A DNA stretch of 64,000 nucleotides, taken from positions 18,813,971 to 18,877,970 of the forward strand of contig OZ025257.1 of assembly GCA_964019135.1 (NCBI GenBank), given 5' to 3'. Both the position numbers and the translations under genes were made by a program. The notes beneath the pieces were generated by a model. It saw only the letters and a program-made list of their open reading frames with translations, searched no databases and was not told the DNA's origin. This document shows, in pieces, positions 1 to 10,000 of this stretch (the stretch's first letter is position 1; the number at the start of each line of letters is the position of its first letter). Source of the DNA: Arenicola marina (lineage: Eukaryota > Annelida > Polychaeta > Arenicolidae).

Positions 1-27
1 AATGTGCGTTCATGGAGTGGTATAATA

Positions 28-71
28 AATTTGTATAATATATAGTGCCCCCCCCCCCCCCCCCCCCCCCC
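28..71 (+). repeat. poly-C-tailed dispersed repeat terminus
   Basis: An AT-rich lead (TTTGTATAATATATAGTG) runs into 24 consecutive C. The same lead followed by a C tract recurs at 17552-17584 and, reversed, at 60244-60273; shorter relatives are at 20017 and 34862. The recurrence shows a repeat-family end rather than a random homopolymer. Family unknown. Confidence 0.5.
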
Positions 72-385
72 GGGAGGCGTGTACGCCTTTCAACGGTCAA
101 AACCAATCAGATTTATCACGCGACCCATACATAGCATTTTGTCCATTTGGCGTTCCATAGTAAATTGCACACAACTCCGGCTGTCCCCACGTGACCTAAA
201 AGGTACTGGCCCAGCACCTCGTGAACTTACTGCAGCTACACTGTAAACAATAGCGCTGACCTTCACCTTCAAATGTCATGCCGGTAGCAGGTGCCGGTCA
301 CAGACACAGTCACCTTCTCGTTATTATTAAAAGTACGGTGCTTTCGCGACCGTAACGTAAGTCACATCATCATTAAAGAACTGTT

Positions 386-757
386 CTATTGTTGAACCAA
401 CAAATATTGGGCTAATGTTGGTACGTTTTCGTATCTCAGTGGCTTGAACGTCAACCAAATGTTCTGGCAACCCAGTTCATCCTGACTTCTGAGTGAAATT
501 CTCGTTTCGACATTCGGCCCATATTTGAGGCATAGCCATAGCATAGGGTCTATTTTCGGCGAATTTGCCGCGGTGGCTCTGAAAATCACCCGGCGCGAGT
601 AGGCAAGTCTGTACACTTTTAATGATACCAAACTTTTTTGCAGCAATTTTATACTTTTTCTATGATTCAGAGAATATTCTCCATTGGCATTGATGCCTGA
701 CACTACTAATAATAGTAATATACTAAAGCACACACAATGAAATGATTTGGTGGCCAT
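386..757 (-). CDS. possible small secreted protein (single ORF, unrecognised)
   Basis: This 123-codon ORF starts at the second Met of a slightly longer frame. That ATG sits in an excellent Kozak context (ACCATGG). The N-terminus looks like a signal peptide: MATKSFHCVC followed by a Leu/Val-rich core (FSILLLLVVSG) and a plausible cleavage near Ala-Asn-Gly. The rest is basic, with only two further Cys, and matches no family I know. A TATA-like stretch at 771-786 is only about 15-20 bases from the ATG, which is too close for a normal promoter, and no AATAAA follows on the minus strand. It could be a first exon, since a weak GTACC donor lies inside the ORF near 418-423, or a chance ORF. Confidence 0.33.
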   Translation of the reverse strand: MATKSFHCVCFSILLLLVVSGINANGEYSLNHRKSIKLLQKSLVSLKVYRLAYSRRVIFRATAANSPKIDPMLWLCLKYGPNVETRISLRSQDELGCQNIWLTFKPLRYENVPTLAQYLLVQQ

Positions 758-766
758 GGTATGCAT

Positions 767-3700
767 ACAGGGTATAAATATAGGGCGTATATTGTTTTGG
801 TTATATGCATGCCATGGGCTGTCCTGGTAAAAAAATTAAATGTGGATAAAGCCATTTATTAATGTCTATCTAAAAACTAGAGTGCATCAGAAACTTAATA
901 AAAAAGATCTGGTGAAAAAATATTAATAAATAAAAAAGTTATAGCACTTTATAGATTTCGCACACCGTATCCATTTCTGTGATTTCGCGAGGTAAAAAGG
1001 CCAATTTTCAACTAATTTGTCACGATTTTGCCATTTTCTTCAGACTGGTCCAAGATAAATCAATAAAACTTGGCCGAGTGATGTGTTTTTGAATATGTAA
1101 TCATTTAAATTCATTATTACTTTTATAAATATAATATATTTTGATAATTAACCATCGATCACTGATTTGTTAATTAAATTTTCAATATAAAAAAAAAAAA
1201 AAAAAAAAAAAATGTATGATGATTTATACCCTTTAAAAGTTTTTATTATATCATGGAATAATTAACATTACTTCATAATGCTTCTATTATATCATTAATT
1301 CTCCTTTATATTATTTTTATTATGATATTAGGTATATTTAAATGCATTATTATATTATGTGAAATATTATCAACAAAAATCGGAAAAACTTGTTCTTGGT
1401 AATTTTTGCACCTAAAACATAATTTATTATATCAAGGAATAATTAATATTAATTTATAATACTTTTATAATATGGTTAATCTCACCTTAAATTATTTCTA
1501 TAACTATATTAGGTTTAATAAAATATGTTATTTAAAATTATATAAATTGTTATTAAATATTAAAAATGTGAAATTGTCACAAACAGAACTAATCTAACTA
1601 CCTTTACTTCGAAATTTTTTTTGAGTATGATATGTCATGTTGTTGATTACTACTACGAAATGACTTCAGCTATAGTATAAGATTTTAGTGCACAATTTTT
1701 TGTGACATGGATAAAACATTAAAGAGATTGAGGTAAGTGTTTACTTATTTTACACTATGGTAACATATATATGCTATCTTATCACTACTAGAATACCAGA
1801 TTGCTATAACTCTATACAATTATTTACATATTTGCTTGGCAATAATTGTTTTAATGTATTTGTTGAATTAATTTATTGTATCACTTTTTAAAGTTGGTAT
1901 CTGGCTATTTTGTTAACAGGATACAAACATTTGCACTTCGTCATCTTACTTTAATGCTGTACATCTATGAGTGTTTGATTTTCTTTTAGGTTCCAAGTAA
2001 AAACAGACACATATTGGAATAGTGCATGCAGAAAAGGCTGGATCTTTACCATAAGACATTAACCATGCATTAAACAATACTTGAAAGAACTTGAAAATTG
2101 AAATTGAAATTGGAATAGAAGACTACATGGACACCTGTATACCTGCATTGACTACCTAGCTCTTCCATCCTGTGAATAAAATCTTATGAATCTTACTTGT
2201 GCAGTTAGTATATGTCTACATGCGGCATAATCACCTTTTCACTGAAAACTGACTGGGATCAAGATACACATGCACTGAAGTGGATTTAGCAACCTCCCAG
2301 GACAATAAATGGATGCCATTAGGTGCCAAGGCCTAGATTGGAACCAAGAAACTATACCAGGGAAATGAGCGAACAGGATCATGCCCTGGCAGTACATGCA
2401 TAGACCTCATGATCGCAAATTACCCTTAATGAATTTCTTAAACCATTGGCATGTTATGAGGAAATTCTAAATTATGTACTAGAGTCAGGCCTGGCTACAC
2501 AAGTGTAAACCCTTCGTTTCCACAAAGATATTATATTTACTAACCGAGCTAGAGAGCAATATATCCCTACCTCAGCTTCTTCAGAAACAAACTTCTATAG
2601 AGGAAAGCATTCTTTAAGGTAGTAGAATATTTAGGGATGGCTGTGTACTTGTTACACTAGATGCCTTCCATAGTTTATAAAATCACTTCCTTAAGATTTG
2701 TATACTATTTAGAGGTTATATAGCACAGAACAGTATAACTATATGTTGATATTTTAAAGTGATTAAAATTATCAGAAGCAATTTGAGCCTTTTTATTAAA
2801 TATTGATTAGTTTGTCAGTTATATAATATATAAGTATCTCCTCCCAACTATGAATCAGTCCATAGAAATGTAAAAATAGCAGATATGGCTGAATTGTATT
2901 ACATGTAACCATCCCCCACCCCCCCATATAAAATTTATAAATTATAAGAATAGAGTTAAACATAAAATATCCCTCAGTTCAGTTCTAATATTAACATATC
3001 AGACTGATAATGTGTTTAGAAAAATAATGTTAGTGTATTAAAGACAAGATATTGCGACAGTTATTAATTTAACTTAAACAAATATCAAATAAGTTTAATT
3101 AAAACTAATAAAAAATATCATAAAAGAAATATACAAAGATATATTTATCCTAACTAAGTCAAGGTTGATGTGCAATGATACCAAAGTGTGAATAAATGCA
3201 TGGCAGATCTATAAATACTATAATTTTAATGGTCAAACAAGTCCGAGCAAGTTCGAAATAAAGTTTTAAATAATTTAAAAATAGTAAAATACTTCAATAA
3301 TTGGTATTGAAAGCATGTAATCCACAAACAAACACATAATTCTAGGCTAAATATACATGCTGCCGTCCCTATTTACGCGCACTATCAATTTAACAGAAGC
3401 TATTTAAATGTTGACGTCGATCTCTTACGCAACGCAAAGTCCGTAACGGCTCCTAATATCGCCCACTCGGAGGGGGGCGCTTCAAATCGAAAGCTGACAC
3501 ACTCCGGCAACCTTAGATACAGAACTAACAATTGTCTTTATGGGGTTATAAGGGCTTCTAAATTCAAATTCCCGTGCCGGAAAGTTCTCCGATTTCAATT
3601 TCTATTAAATTCCTACATACCTCTCTATTCATCTGGCTCTAAAAGCTTTATTTTTGGTCGATTTGAATTCCCCAAGCAGACAAATCATCCTGAGAATGTC

Positions 3701-3779
3701 GCCATGGCGGGAGGATAAAGGGGAAGTAACTACAATAAGAACTGTAGGTGTGCCGATCGCGGAAACAGAGGCACCCCCT
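767..3779. other. AT-rich non-coding region
   Basis: About 3 kb of strongly AT-rich DNA with frequent stops in all frames, an A(24) tract near 1189-1212 and no exon-like or structured element that I can see. Around 3360-3500 the base composition rises toward the CpG-containing promoter-like segment that follows. Confidence 0.6.
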
Positions 3780-3931
3780 AAATCACACTTTTGCGAACCG
3801 CGCGACGTCATTTCGCAGCGCCATCTAGCGTTTATTGGACAGGCTACCATGGCAACTAGATCATGCAGTGCATGTTGTATATTTTATTTTTTTTGTATAT
3901 TTTTGTATACTTGCGAAGGAAGCATGCAGAA
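3780..3931 (+). promoter_or_regulatory. possible promoter and 5' leader exon of the tandem avidin gene
   Basis: A GC-richer island in AT-rich DNA holds a CRE-like GACGTCA (3804-3810), an inverted CCAAT box (ATTGG, 3834-3838) and an RFX X-box-like palindrome GCTACCATGGCAAC (3843-3856). A splice-donor-like GCAGAA|GTGAGA lies at 3931/3932. The first coding exon of the avidin gene is preceded by a good 3' splice site (6961-6968), so an upstream non-coding exon is expected. This is the nearest promoter-like sequence, and the 20-bp minisatellite would then lie wholly within intron 1. Inference from motifs only. Confidence 0.35.
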
Positions 3932-4042
3932 GTGAGATAGGGGGTGGGGGGGGGGGTATCCAACTTTTAATATCAGCTGCTATGTGCATCTGTTCTGGGT
4001 CTTGATTCGTAATATATATGTGATTGCTCACTTTATTCCATA

Positions 4043-6945
4043 TACAGACACCTTACTTTTCCCACAGACACCTTGCTCCACCCACAGGCACCTTGCTCCA
4101 CCCACATACACCTTGCTTCACCCACAGACACCTTGTTCCACCCACAGACATCTTAATTGCGCCTCCCACCAATACCTTGCTCCTCCCAGACACCTTTGCT
4201 CTACCCACAGACAACTTGCTCCACCCACAGACACCTTGCTCCACCCACAGGCACCTTGCTCTATCCACATCCAACTGGCTTCACCCACAGACACCTTGCT
4301 TCACCCACAGACACCTTGCTCCACCCACAGACACCTTGCTCTATCCACATCCAACTGGCTTCACCCACAGACACCTTGTTCCACCCACAGACACCTTTCT
4401 CCACCCACAGACACCTTGCTTCACCCACAGACACCTTGCTCTATCCACATCCAACTGGCTTCACCCACAGACACCTTGCGCCACCCACAGGCACCTTGCG
4501 CCACCCACAGACACCTTTCTCCACCCACAGACACCTTGCTTCACCCACATACACATTGCTCCACCCGCAGACACCTTGCTTTCACCCACAGACACCTTGC
4601 TCCACCCACAGACACCTTACTTCACCCACAGACACCTTGTTCCACCCAGAGACCCCTTGCGCCACCAAGACACCTTGTTCCACCCACAGACACCTTGCTT
4701 CACCCACAGACACCTTGCTCCACCCACAGACACCTTGCTCCACCCAGAGACACCTTGCTCCACCCACAGACACCTTGCTCCACCCACAGACACCTTGCTC
4801 CACCCACAGACACCTTGCTCCACCTACAGACACCTTGCTTCACCCACAGACACCTTGCTTCACCCACAGACACCTTGCTCCACCCACAGACACCTTGTTC
4901 CATCTGCATACACCTTGCTCCACCCACAGACACCTTGCTCCACCCACTGACACCTTGCTCCACTCACAGACAGCTTGCTCCACCCACAGACACCTTGCTC
5001 CACCCACAGACACCTTGTTCCATCTGCATACACCTTGCTCAACCCACAGGCACCTTGCTCCACCCACAGGTACCTTGCGCCACCCACAGGCACCTTGCTC
5101 CACCCACAGACACCTTGCCCCACCCACAGGCACCTTGCTTCACCCACAGACACCTTGCTTCACCCACAGGCACCTTGCGCCACCCACAGACACCTTGTTT
5201 CACCCACAGGCACCTTGCTTCACCCACAGGCACCTTGCGCCACCCACAGACACCTTGCTCCACCCACAGACAACTTGCGCCCCCCACAGACTGCTTGCTC
5301 CACCCACAGACACCTTGTTCCATCTGCATACACCTTGCTCAACCCACAGACACCTTACTTCACCCACAGAAACCTTGCTCCACCCAGAGACACCTTGCTC
5401 AACCCACAGGCACCTTGCTCCACCCACAGGCACCTTGCGCCACCCACAGACACCTTGCTCCACCCACAGACACCTTGCTCCACCCACAGACACCTTGTTC
5501 CATCTGCATACACCTTGCTCCACCCACAGACAGCTTGCTCCACCCACAGACACCTTGCTCCACCCACAGACACCTTGTTCCATCTGCATACACCTTGCTC
5601 AACCCACAGACACATTACTTCACCCACAGACACCTTGCTCCACCCACAGACAGCTTGCTCCACCCACAGACACCTTGCTCCACCCACAGGCACCTTGCTC
5701 CACCCACAGACACCTTGCTCCACCCACCGACACCTTGCTCCACCCACAGACACCTTGCTCCACCCACAGACAACTTGCGCCCCCCACAGACAGCTTGCTC
5801 CACCCACAGACACCTTGTTCCATCTGCATACACCTTGCTCAACCCACAGACACCTTACTTCACCCACAGACACCTTGCTCCACCCAGAGACACCTTGCTC
5901 AACCCACAGGCACCTTGCTCCACCCACAGGCACCTTGCGCCACCCACAGGTACCTTGCTCCACCCACTGACACCTTGCCCCACCCACAGGAACCTTGCTT
6001 CACCCACAGACACCTTGCTTCACCCAGAGACACCTTGCTTCACCCAGAGACACCTTGCTCCACCCACAGACACCTTGCTCCACCCACAGACACCTTGCTT
6101 CACCCACAGGCACCTTACTTCACTCACAGGCACGTTGCTCCACCCACATACACATTGCTCCACCCACAGGACCTTGCTCCACCCACAGACACCTTGCTCC
6201 ACCCAGAGACACCTTGCTCCACCCACAGACACCTTACTCCACCCACAGACACCTTGCTTCACCCACAGACACCTTGCTCCACCCACATACACCTTGCCCC
6301 ACCCACAGGCACCTTGCTCCACCCACAGACACCTTGCTCCACCCACAGACACCTTGCTCCACCCACAGACACCTTGCTTTACCCAGAGACACCTTGCTCC
6401 ACCCACAGACACCTTGCTTCACCCAGAGACACCTTGCTCCACCCACAGACACCTTGCTCCACCCACAGACACCTTGCTTCACCCACAGGCACCTTACTTC
6501 ACCCACAGGCACGTTGCTCCACCCACATACACATTGCTCCACCCACAGGACCTTGCTCCACCCACAGACACCTTGCTCCACCCAGAGACACCTTGCTCCA
6601 CCCACAGACACCTTGCTCCACCCACAGACACCTTGCTTCACCCACAGACACCTTGCTCCACCCACAGGCACCTTGCGCCACCCACAGGCACCTTGCTCCA
6701 CCCACAGACACCTTGCCCCACCCACAGGCACCTTGCTCCACCCACAGACACCTTGCTCCACCCACAGACACCTTGCTCCACCCACAGACAACTTGCGCCC
6801 CCCACAGACAGCTTGCTCCACCCACAGACACCTTGTTCCATCTGCATACCTTGATCCACCAGCAAAGACCCTGATCCACATACACTTTGCTCCACCAATA
6901 AACGCCTTGCTCTACTCAGACACTCCTTGCTGTAACATAAAACTG
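4043..6945. repeat. 20-bp minisatellite, about 145 copies
   Basis: Tandem array of the unit CACCTTGCTCCACCCACAGA with scattered substitutions (GCT/GCG, AGA/AGG, TCC/TTC), a few indels and a variant unit reading GTTCCATCTGCATA. Twenty bases is not a multiple of three and the unit has no stop in any frame of this strand, so it creates very long open frames (up to 956 codons) with a 20-residue periodicity; these are artefacts. The array is pyrimidine-rich on the + strand. Most copies contain a pyrimidine stretch followed by CACAG|A, which resembles a 3' splice site. It ends about 35 bp before the signal-peptide exon of the avidin gene. Confidence 0.95.
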
Positions 6946-6968
6946 TAAACATAGTTTTCTTTCTTCAG

Positions 6969-7053
6969 AAATTCCGGAAAATGAGTTTTCCAGAACAGAT
7001 TTATGGCAATTTATTCATTGTCATTCTGCCATGGATGTTAAGAGTTGTATCTG
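6969..7053 (+). CDS. avidin gene, signal-peptide exon
   Basis: The exon opens after TTTTCTTTCTTCAG, a strong 3' splice site at 6955-6968. It has a 12-base leader, then the ATG at 6981, and ends at the donor G|GTGAGT (7053/7054) in phase 1. The 24 codons give a hydrophobic leader (NLFIVILPWMLRVVS), a typical secretory signal. Coding starts at 6981. Confidence 0.85.
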
Positions 7054-10000
7054 GTGAGTTCTTTGTACTTTTACAGTAGAAACTTGGAAGGCAATCATAT
7101 CTGACTTAAGGTTGACATTTATTGTGCGGTCAATAATCTTAGTAATTAAACCAAAGTCCACTGTATGAAGTAATCCTGTTATAACTAGCAGTAACATTTT
7201 ACCTGTCCTGGATTGTTATGAATATATTGGCATCAAGTTTATCTTAAAGTTGCATATCGATCTCTTTCCCGCCAAACCTAAAGAAGTCGAAATACAAATT
7301 TAAAAGATTTAGTCCTTGAATTATCCAAGATTTCAGACTGCCAAATGGAGTTTCTTAGCCTTGCCCGTGATATCAATTTACCACAGGTTTTCAACTTAGT
7401 GGTAAACGTCATCAGTTTGTGTGCTTTGCGATGCTTTGTTATAAGTAGCAGAGTTCTGTGGTGTCCCACGACACGTTTGCCACATCACAGCCTAAACGGC
7501 GATGTTTACTAGGTTTCTAAATTGATAGAATGAAACAATATTTTCTGCAAATTGTGATATATATATATGTGGCCTGGGCTTAGTTTTGGCCGGAAAGAGC
7601 TTGATATGCAGCTTTAAGACAAATGATTTCCTGCAATAACGGCATTGGTAAAACAAATTAATTGGAATGTAAAAGTACCCAGTATATGTTTCCAGACACT
7701 GATTACATCTCCTTTTATCCGACGACCCAAAGAGCTATTGTAACATGGCGTATTTTTGCTAAATACACAGCTTCTGACTGTGAGACCCTGGATGGTACAT
7801 GGTATAACCAGCTTGGGTCCGAGCTGATACTGCAGCATGCCAAGGAAGGGAAGCTCACTGGCCAGTACAGGACTGCCGTGGAACGCCACCAGGGGGCAGC
7901 AGGGGTCAGTCATTCTCCAGTAGTCGGTACGTATCTCAGTTTGATGCCATTTGAATAAAATATTTTAATAATAATGTTTTCAACTCTAAATCTCAACATA
8001 GTTGGATTTCTCTGTTTATATATGTATGATATTTTCAAATCATTACTAAAGAAAAAATGCAGCTGTTTTTTTTACTCATTTGCTCTGAAAGGTATTATTT
8101 ATTAAAATTATGAATGAAATAGCTAACAAGCCATGGCCAAAAGTGGTTACGCTGATAATGTCTGCCTGTGTATTTATCTCTTAGTCCCAACAATAGCTGC
8201 ATGCTCGTTTCACTGCCCCTAGTTCCTTATCCCTTCGCCAATCCACAATTGCCTGTCTTCGCCTCTTCTCTGCACCAATATCTTCCACCATCGTTTGTGC
8301 ACTATCTTACGGTGGAATATGTTGCCATGGTTTTCAAATGTCGAGATAAACAGATGAGATTATCCATAGTCTTACTGCATCTACCTGAAGATTCTTGTTT
8401 GATCTAAGAGTAAAAGTTCACCTTATATGTTGATATGTAGAAATAATCGAATTAGTGTCTCCTTATTTTAGTTCTGTAAGTAGTTTTATGACTAGCTCTG
8501 GGTGTTACATCCATGGCTATTATTCGTGTATTTACTACCTGCGTGTTCACATCGCGTTCAATGTGTAAATCCAGAGGTACATTAGGCGTTGTCACTGCGA
8601 TACACATAATCCACCCCCAACCTACCATCGCCTATATTCGCCGTTCACAATCCCGTAAACAACAATGACGCCATCGTATTCACGTCAACATGCTTGGAAT
8701 CTTATTATATAGCCTTGACGTTCTTATACTAATCATCAGGGGCCGCCTCGATAGTTCAGTGGTTTAGAGCGCTCGCCTATATAGTATTCTGGCCACCTGA
8801 GAGCCTAGCGGCACGTGGATAGGTAGTTCGCGTCCCGCAGTGACCATGTCTGTGTGCTCGCAGGATGAAGATTCCATGTCCTTCTTCGCAAAGAGTAGGG
8901 GGTATCGTTCTTCGCCAAGAGTAGGGGATAACCATCTTCGGGGAAATGGCTCCGCTCTCCCTTTCTTCTCCCATTGACGCGACATGACCAATATCTGGTT
9001 AAAGCATGCTGAATATACAACCAACCAACTTCTACTAATCTCAAACTTAATAAACGGATATTCTTTGTTTATAGGGTTAGCCCCATACATCAGTCCTGGA
9101 GCAGCCTTCGGGTTCGCTGTTAGCTTCAATAACGGCTCATCAACCGCAGCTTGGACCGGTGAGCGACACACGTACCAAAGCAACAATTAACGATTTTTAA
9201 ATAGGATAAAAAATTTTGCCTCCGCTCATTCTGTGTCTTTTTTGTGGAGGCTTCGGTTCCGAGCCTCCGCCTGTGCTCGGATATAATAAGCGTTGGACAA
9301 TATGTGTTTCATTGTGATACGTCGAGCCTGTTTTAGTCACGCACTTTAGTGTCAGATTATTGTAGGCTTGGTTAATATCGGGACAATTTAATCTCATTTG
9401 TTAAGTCATTTTGCCAAAATGATTAATGATTCACCCGAGTGTATATATTCTGGCCCATATATAACTGTTTACCCACTTGTGCTCAGACCGAGTATGTATC
9501 TATGCGTCACTGCAGGCCAATGCTTGCTCTGTGACGGACAAGAGGTTCTGATGACGTCATGGCTGTTGAAGTCTTCAGTGTCTGGATGTGCCGATAGATG
9601 GCACTCCACTCGCATAGGGCGGGACCAGTTCACGCGCACCGATCAAGTAGCTGGTGCTCAGCAAACCGCACCGACCCCCTCCCCACCACTAGACACGCCC
9701 GAGGCCACGGACAATGTAAGATGCGGGTTCCCCCATGCTTAGAAGAGGAAGAAGCTCTATGAATGTTTTGTGCTTCACAAAGGGGATCTCCATTTCTAGC
9801 ATATATTCAAGATTAATTTCGAATTGTTGATAAACTTTATTGAATTAATAAACTTTCTTTCAATATTCATCTATATTTCTTTAAGTATTCATCTATATTT
9901 CTTTAAATACTCGTCTATCTTTCTTTAAATATTCGTTTATCTTTCTTTTATATAGCATAAAGTTTATGCAAGAGATGCGTTAGATTAAATATATTAACAT

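Noticed and set aside
3984..6948. Open frames of 905 and 956 codons plus several antisense ones
   Set aside because: They are frames of the 20-bp minisatellite: stop-free units, 20-residue periodicity in three frames and both strands, no unique sequence.
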